DNA from: CAZSMK01 sp964608095
GTDB taxonomy: Bacteria > Sumerlaeota > Sumerlaeia > MWCT01 > JAGHBZ01
Assembly: GCA_964608095.1 (NCBI GenBank)
Contig: CAZSMK010000010.1
Span: 1 to 37,512, forward strand
Reading direction: 5' to 3'
Length of the DNA stretch: 37,512 nucleotides
The notes under the pieces were generated by a model, which saw only the letters and a program-made list of their open reading frames with translations, did not search any database and had not been told where the DNA came from. How positions within the stretch are numbered: the first letter of the stretch is position 1; every line of letters starts with the position of its first letter. A program made the translations under genes and the position numbers. Below, in pieces: positions 26,552-37,512 of the stretch.

Positions 26552-26944
26552 CTAATTAATCGTCGTCGCTTTAGCACGGATGTAATCCTCGAGCTTCATC
26601 CGGTGCTCCTTGCTGATTTCTTGAAATTCTATGGCAAACCCATAGACAGGATTGTCGTTTTCGTCGCGTGTGTAAATCCTTACGATATCGATAATAGCGT
26701 CGATAATATCTTGAGTTCCCGGGATCTGCATTTTGAAAGGAATATCATGGAAGTGAAAAAGTTGCGGGATTGGATTGCCATTGGGCAATTCAAATCGTGC
26801 ACCCGAGAGGGATAAATCCTTGAGGATCGCTTTGTTGGTCTTATAATCTTCGCCGAGAGCAAACCCTGCTGTTTGATTTATTAATACTCTAATATTATGA
26901 CGGTCATTCTCCTTTCGGTTAAAGAACTTTCTCAACGGCATCAT
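26552..26944 (-). CDS. PilZ domain protein (c-di-GMP binding)
   Basis: A 130-residue single-domain PilZ protein. The c-di-GMP signature is present: RHNIR (the RXXXR motif, near residue 14-18) and DLSLSGARF (the [D/N]XSXXG motif, near residue 42-48). PilZ proteins change partner activity when c-di-GMP binds, often in motility or polysaccharide secretion. ATG 26944 has GGGAG seven bases upstream; a frame extension to 27061 would overlap the hydrolase and is rejected. It starts 13 bases after the alpha/beta hydrolase stop, so it is probably the last gene of the lysA operon. Confidence 0.88.
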   Translation of the reverse strand: MMPLRKFFNRKENDRHNIRVLINQTAGFALGEDYKTNKAILKDLSLSGARFELPNGNPIPQLFHFHDIPFKMQIPGTQDIIDAIIDIVRIYTRDENDNPVYGFAIEFQEISKEHRMKLEDYIRAKATTIN

Positions 26945-26957
26945 TGTGTATCTCCCT

Positions 26958-27824
26958 CTATTGTTGTAATCGACTATGAAGATGTTCGGAAAACCATTCC
27001 CCGGTTTTCGCAAAAAGTTTTTTTGTGTGTTCAACAGACGCAAAACTATGATTTGCGCCAATTAGCCAATAAATTTCAACATATTTTTGGTGGGTCGATA
27101 GAATTTCTGCATATTTTTCCACCTGCCAGGCTTCTACAGTCTCATCATTTTTACCATGACAGATAAGAACAGGTTCATGTGTAGCCAGGATTGCATCGAG
27201 GGGATTGGCATTAAGCACGCTCATTATAAAACCACGAGATACCTCTGCACCGTTTATGTCGTTATACTCGGGAATGGCGCCGGGGATATACGAAAGAGGG
27301 CGCTCGGTGTGTGTTTCAAACATGCGTTCTACGATGAATTCAGGGTCGGCAACAGGAGCCCATAAACAGATTGCCCGGATATCATCAGGATGTGTGCCGA
27401 CGAGCATACTTGCCACACATCCACCGAGACTATAACCCAGTACACCTATTCGCGTATTGTGAATGGCATCGAGGTTTTTGAGACACGCTAAGCACGCCGC
27501 GGCATCGTCCACATAGTCGTTGAGCGTGTAGTCGCGAAACCTGCCGCTACTCTCGCCGTTCCCTCGATAATCGAAGCGTAACGATCCAATACCTCGCGCA
27601 GCAAGGTCTCTACTCATGTGCACAAATATTCCACGCGGTTCAATGCGGGTTCCCGTAAACCCATGACAAAAGAGAACAGCCGGGTAGCGATCTGTTTTGA
27701 CCTCGTTAGGCAGCGTCAGTGTCGCGCTCAGATAACCCCCTTTTTCCAGCTCGATATAAAAAAGAGTTTCAACCAGATTCTCCGATTCATTACGTACACT
27801 ATGTGTCAATTCCGAGATTTTCAT
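26958..27824 (-). CDS. Alpha/beta hydrolase (esterase or acyl-peptidase type)
   Basis: A 288-residue serine hydrolase with the classic order: oxyanion segment CHGFTG, nucleophile elbow GYSLGG, acid Asp in CHGKNDETV and catalytic His in IGANHSF. It is closest in style to cytoplasmic esterases/acylesterases with an N-terminal beta-hairpin and the LRFDYRGNGES motif. No signal peptide is present. It starts 26 bases after lysA and ends 13 bases before the PilZ gene. The start lacks a strong ribosome binding site, so coupling to lysA translation is likely. The substrate is unknown. Confidence 0.9.
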   Translation of the reverse strand: MKISELTHSVRNESENLVETLFYIELEKGGYLSATLTLPNEVKTDRYPAVLFCHGFTGTRIEPRGIFVHMSRDLAARGIGSLRFDYRGNGESSGRFRDYTLNDYVDDAAACLACLKNLDAIHNTRIGVLGYSLGGCVASMLVGTHPDDIRAICLWAPVADPEFIVERMFETHTERPLSYIPGAIPEYNDINGAEVSRGFIMSVLNANPLDAILATHEPVLICHGKNDETVEAWQVEKYAEILSTHQKYVEIYWLIGANHSFASVEHTKKLFAKTGEWFSEHLHSRLQQ

Positions 27825-27850
27825 GTGCCATTTTGCATGGGGGTGAACGA

Positions 27851-29125
27851 TTATGATTTCTTGAGAAAATCAGGTAATCGCTCTAACCTCGTTAAATCCT
27901 TCAGGCTCTCTCGTTCTTTCACGAGGAACCATTCATCGTCTTTAATAAGAATCTCAGGCGGACGCGGTCGTGAATTATATTGCGATGTCATCACTGCTCC
28001 GTATGCGCCCGTATCCAGTACGCACATCAAGTCTCCCTGCTTGAGACCATGAAAGGAGCGTTTTTTCGCCAGAAAATCGCTCGATTCACACACCGGTCCC
28101 ACCACATCTACGTTGTTCATGAGCGGCTCACTGCTATCCTTTTTTTGGACCGGCACGATACGATGATATGCACCATACAGGGCAGGTCTGATAAGTTCCG
28201 TCATCGACCCGTCGACTATTACGAAAGTCTTTTCTTTTCCAAGTTTGATGTAAAGAATTTTTACAATAAGGGCGCCTGCAGGTCCTACAATGTATCTGCC
28301 CGGTTCGAGGATTAAGCGGCAACCGATCTCTTTTACAAGGGGAATAATCCGCACCGCCAGGTTCTCTATCTTGAACGGCGTTTCTTCTTCTTTGTAGCGT
28401 ATGCCGTATCCGCCACCGATGTTGAGATACTCGATCTCGATACCGTATGACCTCAACGAGGCGATCAGGCTTCGAAGACGTTCCGCCGCCTTGATATGTA
28501 CCTCAGGATCCGTGATCTGAGAACCTATATGGACGTGAAGCCCGACGAGGTTAAGCTGTCGTAGTCCGGCTATTTCTCGTGCAACGTCCTCGCTCATATC
28601 CCAGGGGATTCCAAACTTATTTTCCAGCTTTCCCGTAGTGATATACTCATGCGTATGCGGGTCTACATCGGGATTGATACGAAGCGCTACCCGCGCCTTT
28701 TTTCCCACCACGTGTCCTATCTCGTCGATCAGGTATGACTCGGGGAGAGATTCGACATTGAACATGAGAATATTGTTCTTGAGCGCCAGCTCGATTTCCT
28801 CAGCGGTCTTCCCCACACCGGCAAAGATAATCTTTTCCGGACGGCCACCCGCCTGCATGACACGGACAAGCTCTCCCCCGGATACCACGTCGAATCCGGC
28901 TCCCGATTGTGCCAGGCCCGCTATGATCGCCATGTTGGAATTGGATTTCACCGAATAGGCTATCAACGGTTCGACGGTCGAGAAACATTTCGCGATATGA
29001 GTGAAGGTCTGTATAATATAGGTGTAACTGTATACAAAAAAAGGAGTACCAACCGTCGAGGCAAGCGAGTGAAGGTCAACGCGCTCACAATTCAGATGTT
29101 GATTAATGTATGAAAAAACATTCAT
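27851..29125 (-). CDS. lysA: Diaminopimelate decarboxylase
   Basis: A 424-residue fold-type III PLP enzyme that makes L-lysine from meso-diaminopimelate, the last step of lysine synthesis. The PLP lysine is in AYSVKSNSN (Lys60). GLHVHIGSQI, IGGGYGI, EPGRYIVGPAG and GPVCESSDF are family motifs that bind PLP phosphate and substrate. Its active site is shared across a dimer. ATG 29125 is chosen because AAGGAA lies six bases before it; an upstream ATG at 29167 would add 14 residues. It heads a probable operon with a hydrolase and a PilZ protein, and is divergent from the rRNA genes. Confidence 0.96.
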   Translation of the reverse strand: MNVFSYINQHLNCERVDLHSLASTVGTPFFVYSYTYIIQTFTHIAKCFSTVEPLIAYSVKSNSNMAIIAGLAQSGAGFDVVSGGELVRVMQAGGRPEKIIFAGVGKTAEEIELALKNNILMFNVESLPESYLIDEIGHVVGKKARVALRINPDVDPHTHEYITTGKLENKFGIPWDMSEDVAREIAGLRQLNLVGLHVHIGSQITDPEVHIKAAERLRSLIASLRSYGIEIEYLNIGGGYGIRYKEEETPFKIENLAVRIIPLVKEIGCRLILEPGRYIVGPAGALIVKILYIKLGKEKTFVIVDGSMTELIRPALYGAYHRIVPVQKKDSSEPLMNNVDVVGPVCESSDFLAKKRSFHGLKQGDLMCVLDTGAYGAVMTSQYNSRPRPPEILIKDDEWFLVKERESLKDLTRLERLPDFLKKS

Positions 29126-29247
29126 GCTTTTTCCTTCTCTGCGGGTAGAGACGACGTTCTCTCTCATCTGCCAAAATTCATAAGTATGGTTTTATAAAAG
29201 ACCAGATATGTTTCTAACGCCTTTAGAGGAGTGTTTTCAAATGAATT

Positions 29248-29262
29248 CTGGATAGAATCCAG
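29248..29262. repeat. Short perfect palindrome near lysA/rRNA promoters
   Basis: CTGGAT and ATCCAG flank three bases, 13 bases before the -35 box at 29276 and about 120 bases before lysA. It could be an operator, but no regulator gene is adjacent. Confidence 0.4.
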
Positions 29263-29275
29263 CGAAAGTGCGTGG

Positions 29276-29303
29276 TTGCTATGCCCCTTATGTGATTTAT
29301 AAT
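29276..29303 (+). promoter_or_regulatory. Candidate promoter ahead of a small transcript
   Basis: TTGCTA (29276-29281) and a perfect TATAAT (29298-29303), 16 bases apart. It points toward the terminator at 29534-29560, not directly into the 23S gene. Confidence 0.5.
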
Positions 29304-29309
29304 ACTTGC

Positions 29310-29560
29310 GAGAGAACCGTTACGACCTCCTGAAAAATCATTGTTGCGATTCAAGTGAAAAAGAAAAAAAAGGTCATCGGCCACAGAAGCGGATGAGTCT
29401 ATCGTTTATTCCGTATTACGGATTAATAAAAAAAAATCGTTATCCTGTTCATTTTTTTCTTGCATTTGAAAACGTATTAAAGGTAAAAAGGATATCTGTT
29501 TTAATTTAGACATACTAAAAGACCTCGATACGAAGCCACGTTTTTGGTGGCTCTTTTTTT
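29310..29560 (+). ncRNA. Candidate short non-coding transcript upstream of 23S
   Basis: A promoter with TATAAT at 29298-29303 and a clear intrinsic terminator at 29534-29560 define a unit of about 250 bases on the plus strand. The sequence between is AT-rich, has no convincing gene and does not match 6S, SRP, RNase P or tmRNA as far as I can see. It may instead be a leader that stops stray transcription before the rRNA operon. Confidence 0.28.
29534..29560 (+). terminator. Intrinsic terminator upstream of the rRNA operon
   Basis: AGCCAC (29534-29539) and GTGGCT (29547-29552) form a stem with a 7-base loop, followed by CTTTTTTT (29553-29560). No protein gene precedes it on this strand. Confidence 0.75.
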
Positions 29561-29582
29561 CGAATTATTGTTCTTTTTCAGC

Positions 29583-29665
29583 TTGACAGGTAGTGGTCAT
29601 TTTTGATTAAATATTGTTATATTTGTGCGTTAGTTGAAAGAATAGAGAAGTATGCTCTTTGAAAA
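29583..29665 (+). promoter_or_regulatory. rRNA promoter and boxA-like antitermination site
   Basis: A perfect TTGACA at 29583-29588 has only a poor -10 (around 29606-29612) in an AT-rich stretch. TGCTCTTTGAAAA at 29653-29665 closely resembles the boxA element where Nus factors act on rRNA transcripts. Together they indicate that 23S-5S is transcribed from its own start here. Confidence 0.55.
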
Positions 29666-29736
29666 TTGAGAGGGTCTAACTGAGGAGACCATATATCTAT
29701 CAGGAACCCCAACTACTTAAAACAGTAGGTTTGGGC

Positions 29737-32852
<3,116 letters not shown>

Positions 32853-32910
32853 CTCCTTAATCTTTTTCTCCTTGTGTTCGACCCTCTCTTTTAAATTTAT
32901 AGACAGATTT

Positions 32911-33024
32911 CCGGCGTCAATAGCGAAGGGGAAACACCCGGTTCCATTCCGAACCCGGCAGTTAAGCCCTTCTGCGGCGATGATACTGCCTCGGCGACGA
33001 GGTGGGAAAGTAGCACGACGCCGG
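32911..33024 (+). rRNA. rrf: 5S ribosomal RNA
   Basis: The ends CCGGCGTC and GACGCCGG form helix I. The internal CCCGGTTCCATTCCGAACCC (loop B/C region) and GGTGGGAAAGTAG are standard 5S sequences. It lies 58 bases after the 23S gene and is followed by a run of six T (33025-33030) that probably ends transcription. About 114 bases. Confidence 0.96.
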
Positions 33025-33028
33025 TTTT

Positions 33029-33925
33029 TTATTCGATGGGCTCGACGTGGACGTAGACCAGGTCAACTTCGGGAAGAGATTCTACACGAGCGCGGACTTC
33101 CTCGGCTATGGCGTGCGATTGCTCGAGCGGGGTGTCGCCTTCGACATTGATATGCATGTCGACACGTAATTGTGGTCCCACATATTCGGCAATCACGTGA
33201 TGGACGTTCTCTACCCCGAGGACGGCTGATGCAATCTCCGCTATTTTTTTAATGAGCTCCTCGGAGGCGCCCTTACCCGTAAGATAGCCCAGGTTTTCCC
33301 CAAGGATTTCCCACGTCGCCTTGAATATCCATAAGGCGACGAGTATACCTGCAATGGGGTCGAGAAAAGGATGTATTAAACGCGATCCCCACACACCGCA
33401 GAGCGCACCTGCGGAAATAACAATGTCCATCAAATTATCTTTGGCGCTTGCCTTGATTGCGGGACTGCGTGCTTTCTCGCCGACACGGCGGACATACGCA
33501 TACATCATCACTTTGACCAATCCACCGATACCGAGGGCGACGGTGACCCATCCCGGCTGATTGACTTGAAATGTAACAAAAAAGTGCTGGATACTTTGGT
33601 GGATTGCGATAACGCCTGCCACACCCATGGTGAGGGCGATAAAGATGCCAACGAAAGGCTCGAACCGACTATGACCTTGAGGATGAGTCGCATCTGCGGG
33701 TCGTTGCGAAAGATAGAGTCCGATTCCCATCAGGACGCTATAAAGGGTATCGGCGAGGGTGTTGGCCGCATCGGAGAAGACCGCACTACTGCCTGAAATC
33801 CATGCAACGAATCCTTTCATGCCTGCAAGAACGATATTCCCCCCTAATACAACGAGTATTGCATGCTTGTATAATTGTTGACGTGCGGAATCCGGTATCT
33901 CTGTCCGAATGTATGTAAAATCCAT
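33029..33925 (-). CDS. Cation diffusion facilitator (divalent metal exporter)
   Basis: A 298-residue CDF transporter with six membrane helices and a cytoplasmic C-terminal domain (about 210-298, ending VDLVYVHVEPIE) that binds regulatory metal. CDF proteins exchange cytoplasmic divalent metal for protons. In the transport site, helix 2 has SDAANTLAD and helix 5 has SAKDNLMD. The four ligand positions thus read Asn-Asp / Asp-Asp, as in bacterial Mn exporters of the MntE kind, and not His-Asp / His-Asp as in Zn exporters. Manganese is therefore the best guess. The gene converges on the rRNA operon and its stop lies within five bases of the 5S end. Confidence 0.93.
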   Translation of the reverse strand: MDFTYIRTEIPDSARQQLYKHAILVVLGGNIVLAGMKGFVAWISGSSAVFSDAANTLADTLYSVLMGIGLYLSQRPADATHPQGHSRFEPFVGIFIALTMGVAGVIAIHQSIQHFFVTFQVNQPGWVTVALGIGGLVKVMMYAYVRRVGEKARSPAIKASAKDNLMDIVISAGALCGVWGSRLIHPFLDPIAGILVALWIFKATWEILGENLGYLTGKGASEELIKKIAEIASAVLGVENVHHVIAEYVGPQLRVDMHINVEGDTPLEQSHAIAEEVRARVESLPEVDLVYVHVEPIE

Positions 33926-34290
33926 ACCTGCTGTCCGATTGAGAATATCAGGAGTAATTTACCCCATCTATGAGGTGGTGTATAGGATATTGTGCAAAGA
34001 TCTACCAATATACATAATGCGAAAAAGCTACCGCGGAGGGTAAAGCGCAGAATGGTTTTGATTTTTTTTGTAAGTGAATGAGAGGTGAAAGAGGCTTACG
34101 GGTATCTCTATTTCGGATTTTTATATTTTTTCTCTCACGCGTACTCGCACGCGCTGGTCGCGTGTCGGATTTAATGTTTTTTCTGAAGACTGATTGCTGG
34201 CGACTGGCTGCTGATTTCTTACCGCTTTAACAAGGGGCTGGTTTCAGAAAAGAATGCAAGGCATAAGAATAGATAATTAATAAAGGCAAA
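33926..34290. other. Intergenic region between CDF and P5CDH genes
   Basis: It holds an inverted repeat CACGCG/CGCGTG (34148-34164, 5-base loop) followed after about 10 bases by a T-rich stretch, and a degenerate CTGATTGCTGGCGACTGGCTGCTG tract near 34186-34215. Nothing looks coding. Confidence 0.5.
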
Positions 34291-35898
34291 TCAAGGCTGG
34301 TCGGTGATGTCGAGTGGGGCGAAGCCGTGACGCAGAGTATTCTCCGTAATAGTCCGGGGAACGAGGAATTGTCTGAGATAATCCTGTCCGCCGGCTTTTG
34401 AGCCGATGCCGGAGAGGCAAAATCCGCCGAAGGGTTGCCTGCCGACAATGGCGCCTGTTATTTTGCGATTAATGTACAAATTCCCGACCTTGAACTCGCG
34501 TTTTGCCCGGTCGATATGTTCCGGTGTCCGGGAAAACAGACCGCCGGTCAGGGCAAAGCGTGTCGAGTTTGCAACTTTTATCGCCTTGGTGAAAGTGGAT
34601 ACTTTAATTACGGCAAGAACAGGCGCGAAAATCTCTTCTTGTGCAAGACGATGGTCAGCCTTGATATCCGTCAATATCACTGGAGCCACGAAATAGCCAT
34701 TCTCGAGACCTTTGGGAACTTTCATTTCGAGCGCTGCCTTGCCTTCTTTTTTACCGATTTCTATATATTCCTTGGTTTTAGCGACGGCTTTTTTGTCAAT
34801 GAGAGGACCCAGAAAAACTTCCGGTCGTTCCGGCATACCCATGACAATGCTCCGGGTTGCCTCGACAAGGCGTTTGATCAGCTTATCGTATATTTCTTCA
34901 AGCACAATAACGCGTGAGCAGGCTGAACATTTTTGTCCTCCGTAGCCGAATGCGGATACCACGATTCCCTTGACCGCCTCGTCAAGGTCTGCGGTTGCGT
35001 CCACTATAATAGCATTCTTCCCGCCCATCTCGGTGATCACCTGTTTTACGAAGTTCTGGTCTTCTTTAACCTCGGAGGCGAGCTTGTTGATGCGAAGCCC
35101 CACTTCCATGGAACCGGTGAAGGCGATGAGGGCTACTTTCGGGTGCGAGACCAGCAGGTCGCCGATTATGGAACCGCGACCGGGTAAAAAGTTCACTACA
35201 CCGCCAGGGAAGCCCGCCTCCATATAAATCTCCATCAATTTCGCTGCAATCACCGCCGATTGGCTCGAGGGTTTTATAATAATAGTGTTGCCGGTAACGA
35301 GTGCGGCAGAACTCATGCCTGTCAAGATGGCGATAGGGAAATTCCAGGGAGAGATGATAGCAGCCACACCACGTGGTTCGTAGAAGTATTCGTTGGTTTC
35401 GCCCGGGACATCGCCAAGCAATTTTTTGTTTACGAGTTCCGCGGTCTCGTGTGCGTAGAATTCGAGGAAATCTATGGCTTCACACACGTCGGCATCCGCC
35501 TCGACCCAGCTCTTGCCACATTCAAGGATTATGTACGCTGCAAGCTCGAGTCGGCGCCGACGCATGATCTCCGCCGCCCGAATCGTGCATTCAACGCGTT
35601 CGACTACCGGCGCTCGCGACCAATCGGAAAACTTTTGTGCGGCGAACTCGATTGCCTTACGCGCCTGCTCTTCTCCGGCGAAATGTACCCTCCCTACTAT
35701 CTCGGACGGATTTGCAGGGTTCTCTGAAGAAACTACTTCTACGCCCTCTCTTTTCTTGCCGCCGATAATGAGGTGGTATTCTTGGTTGAGAGATTTCTTC
35801 ACCCGGGCGATGGCAAGTTTCATTGCATTCTGGTGTGCCGCCAGGCTGAAGTTGGTCAACGCTTCGTTACGAAACGGTGATAAAGTGATTTCGCTCAT
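34291..35898 (-). CDS. Delta-1-pyrroline-5-carboxylate dehydrogenase
   Basis: A 535-residue aldehyde dehydrogenase that oxidises glutamate semialdehyde, made from proline, to glutamate with NAD+. Motifs are PWNFPIAILTG (Asn186), FTGSMEVG, ITEMGGKN (Glu290) and GGQKCSACSR (Cys324, the nucleophile). The N-terminal 60 residues are as in the P5CDH (RocA / PutA C-terminal) group. ATG 35898 is chosen because GAGGA lies six bases before it; ATG 35904 has no spacing. The start lies inside the end of the proline dehydrogenase gene, a 32-base overlap. In many bacteria the two enzymes are fused as PutA; here they are separate but coupled, which may let the intermediate pass directly. Confidence 0.95.
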   Translation of the reverse strand: MSEITLSPFRNEALTNFSLAAHQNAMKLAIARVKKSLNQEYHLIIGGKKREGVEVVSSENPANPSEIVGRVHFAGEEQARKAIEFAAQKFSDWSRAPVVERVECTIRAAEIMRRRRLELAAYIILECGKSWVEADADVCEAIDFLEFYAHETAELVNKKLLGDVPGETNEYFYEPRGVAAIISPWNFPIAILTGMSSAALVTGNTIIIKPSSQSAVIAAKLMEIYMEAGFPGGVVNFLPGRGSIIGDLLVSHPKVALIAFTGSMEVGLRINKLASEVKEDQNFVKQVITEMGGKNAIIVDATADLDEAVKGIVVSAFGYGGQKCSACSRVIVLEEIYDKLIKRLVEATRSIVMGMPERPEVFLGPLIDKKAVAKTKEYIEIGKKEGKAALEMKVPKGLENGYFVAPVILTDIKADHRLAQEEIFAPVLAVIKVSTFTKAIKVANSTRFALTGGLFSRTPEHIDRAKREFKVGNLYINRKITGAIVGRQPFGGFCLSGIGSKAGGQDYLRQFLVPRTITENTLRHGFAPLDITDQP

Positions 35899-37243
35899 TG
35901 TCATTCCTCGCAAAGTCAAGGGGATTACGCAGCAGCGCTCCCGCCATCCGGGGGTTTGTTGAACGTTGCCGCAAAAAGGATTCATTGGATGTATTTTCAA
36001 GGATACGTCGAACGAGGTATGCCATGCCGGGGATAAGTTCGCCGTAAGGCGCATACACTTTCACGGGGTAGCCCATGGCGGATATGGCATCCTTGATATC
36101 GTCGCCCATGCCGAAGAGTATTTGAAACTCCACCTCTTCCCGCGCCAACTCTTTACTCCCGGCATACGCCATGGCATGGCTTATGCTCCGTATGTTATGG
36201 CTCCCTATGGCAAGCTTCAGTGCAGGATAGGCATCGAGAAGCATTCTGGATAAATGTTCAAACCGGGCGTCAGTGTGCCATTTCCGCAGATATACTGGAA
36301 TGTCCCATTCAAGTTGTCGCGCATGGATAATTTCATAGTCCCAGTACGCGCCTTTGACGAGACGAACCTTAAAGGGTGTACCTCGCCGTCGTGCAAGATC
36401 GATCACGCGCGAGGTGAATTCCGGAGAATCCTGGAGGTACGCCTGGACGACCATCCCGAGATGAGCATAATCCTTGAACTCATCCTCTGTCGCTATCTTC
36501 TCAAAAATCGTAAAACTCATATCCCGGTAATCATATTGCTCTGTATCAAGCATGACAAATGCATTGTGCTCTTTTGCCTTTCGAAGAATTTTGTAGAGCC
36601 GTTCGCACACCTTGTCGCACGTATGCTCTGGCGCGGAGGGATTGAACTGTGAATAAAAGGAAGAGGGTTTTACCGACACGTTCATCGGCACATCGAGGCG
36701 CGACTCGCGAATGATGCGGCTTACGCTTTCTATAAGATCAATATATTCTTGTGTATATTCTTCCGCCTCTTGTTCGCTAAGCACTGCCTCACCAAGAATA
36801 TCCAGCGTGCACGTCATCTTTTTTCTATGCAGACGTCTAATGTATTTGAACGCTTCCCGCGGGCTTGTCCCTGCTATAAATTTTCGCGCGAAAAACGATA
36901 CCCCTATATTGGTACCCAGGCTATAAATTGTTTTGAGCGGAAATGGATGAATGCTCAGAAGAAAAATGAATAATCGTGTGAGGAGGTCCTTGCTCTCCTT
37001 GCAGGCATCGAGATATTGCATCAGGTGATTAAACCGCTGCCCTTTACCGGAGAGGGCCGGGTACGTATCAATAAAGCGGAGCAACTGTACCTTGAGGCTT
37101 TCCCGCTTCATTACAAAATCGAAAATTTTCTCTTCCCAATAGCGCCGTGTTATCAGAAAACCGCGTCGACGAATCGAGTCGGCTTTCTTCAGCAACTCCT
37201 CTCCCCTTTTTCTGACCTCCTGCTCAAATGCCGGTTCGTTCAT
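35867..37243 (-). CDS. Proline dehydrogenase
   Basis: A 458-residue FAD-dependent proline dehydrogenase, which oxidises proline to pyrroline-5-carboxylate and passes electrons to the membrane quinone pool. The PRODH barrel covers about residues 130-420, with VSVKPSSFYSQ, VRLVKGAYWDYE, IGSHN and the signature VYAPYGELIPGMAYLVRRI. Arg residues in the YLVRRI segment bind the substrate carboxylate. The N-terminal 100 residues resemble the extra helical domain of PutA-type proteins. GAGGG lies four bases before ATG 37243. It overlaps the P5C dehydrogenase gene by 32 bases and is the first gene of the pair. Confidence 0.95.
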   Translation of the reverse strand: MNEPAFEQEVRKRGEELLKKADSIRRRGFLITRRYWEEKIFDFVMKRESLKVQLLRFIDTYPALSGKGQRFNHLMQYLDACKESKDLLTRLFIFLLSIHPFPLKTIYSLGTNIGVSFFARKFIAGTSPREAFKYIRRLHRKKMTCTLDILGEAVLSEQEAEEYTQEYIDLIESVSRIIRESRLDVPMNVSVKPSSFYSQFNPSAPEHTCDKVCERLYKILRKAKEHNAFVMLDTEQYDYRDMSFTIFEKIATEDEFKDYAHLGMVVQAYLQDSPEFTSRVIDLARRRGTPFKVRLVKGAYWDYEIIHARQLEWDIPVYLRKWHTDARFEHLSRMLLDAYPALKLAIGSHNIRSISHAMAYAGSKELAREEVEFQILFGMGDDIKDAISAMGYPVKVYAPYGELIPGMAYLVRRILENTSNESFLRQRSTNPRMAGALLRNPLDFARNDNERNHFITVS

Positions 37244-37512
37244 TTACCCTCACCTGATATTTGATTTCAGAAAGGGGAAATTTCAACACCCTTAAACTAC
37301 AAGGTTATCTCATGGAAACAGGAGATTCAACAATTGATTTTTTCATATAATTTTTGAATTGTCGGAAAGCCTCTTCGACCCCGGAAATTAGCCTCTTTTG
37401 GGGAGGGCAAAAAAAATTTTATAATTTGAAAAAAAGTATTGACGTAGCGGCGAAGTTAGTAATATCGTAAGTGTTAGATTTCTGATGTTGAGGAGTACCA
37501 ATCCACTATTAA
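37244..37512. other. AT-rich region at the right edge
   Basis: No gene is seen. TTGACG (37439-37444) with TAATAT 15 bases on, and TGAGGAG (37490-37496) just before the end, suggest that a plus-strand gene may start beyond the window. Confidence 0.35.

Larger units (their letters stand above)
29126..29736. other. Divergent region between lysA and 23S rRNA
   Basis: It contains a palindrome (29248-29262), a good plus-strand promoter (29276-29303), an intrinsic terminator (29534-29560), a perfect -35 hexamer at 29583 and a boxA-like site at 29653. No 16S rRNA or tRNA is present. A 67-codon frame at 29306-29509 starts with TTG, has no ribosome binding site and looks spurious. Confidence 0.7.

Noticed and set aside
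26945..27062. Longer PilZ start at 27061
   Set aside because: It would overlap the hydrolase gene by over 100 bases and add a non-PilZ N-terminus, while ATG 26944 has a good GGGAG.

Overview
The window looks like chromosomal DNA of an uncultured, probably Gram-negative, heterotrophic bacterium. Base composition is moderate and codon use is fairly even. I cannot name the phylum. Long secreted multidomain proteins with Thr-Pro linkers, lone B12-type radical SAM and URO-D-like genes, and a 23S-5S rRNA locus without 16S resemble what is seen in several candidate phyla and in PVC-like bacteria, but this is impression, not proof. No phage, IS element or CRISPR array was recognised.

Layout. 1-3474 (-) is one continuous, very long secreted protein cut by the window edge: an amidase_3-type zinc hydrolase split by a golvesin-like domain, then FN3, a glutamine-amidotransferase-like domain, a second golvesin-like domain and Thr-Pro linkers. 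4272-5184 (+) is a split LysO lysine exporter. 5556-8022 (-) is a ribbon-helix-helix/PIN toxin-antitoxin pair with a clear operator, followed by a GH35 beta-galactosidase. 8113-10828 (-) holds a B12-binding-type radical SAM protein and a URO-D-family protein. 11048-16607 (+) is a compact three-gene unit: a complete paralogue of the 1-3474 protein, an unrecognised exported protein and a GT4 glycosyltransferase. 16724-16870 (+) is a candidate 48-residue peptide with 12 cysteines and a strong ribosome binding site. 16985-21890 (+) holds a sodium:solute symporter, FtsH and an unknown exported protein.

22018-26324 (-) holds a molybdenum hydroxylase large subunit without its FeS/FAD partners, an acidic unknown protein downstream of it, and a secreted protein with an internal duplication. 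26552-29125 (-) looks like an operon lysA - alpha/beta hydrolase - PilZ protein. 29737-33024 (+) is a 23S-5S rRNA operon with no 16S or tRNA beside it; helix 25 of the 23S carries a long extra hairpin. 33029-37243 (-) holds a CDF cation exporter with an Mn-type metal site and an overlapping proline dehydrogenase / P5C dehydrogenase pair.

How it fits together. Several genes deal with amino acids (LysA makes lysine, LysO exports it, the PRODH/P5CDH pair oxidises proline to glutamate). Others deal with extracellular polymers (two amidase-like exoproteins, GH35, GT4, exported beta-rich proteins). The most unusual items are the paired split-amidase exoproteins, the operon around the complete copy, the Cys-rich peptide, and the 16S-less rRNA locus with its extended helix 25 and a possible separate small transcript just upstream.
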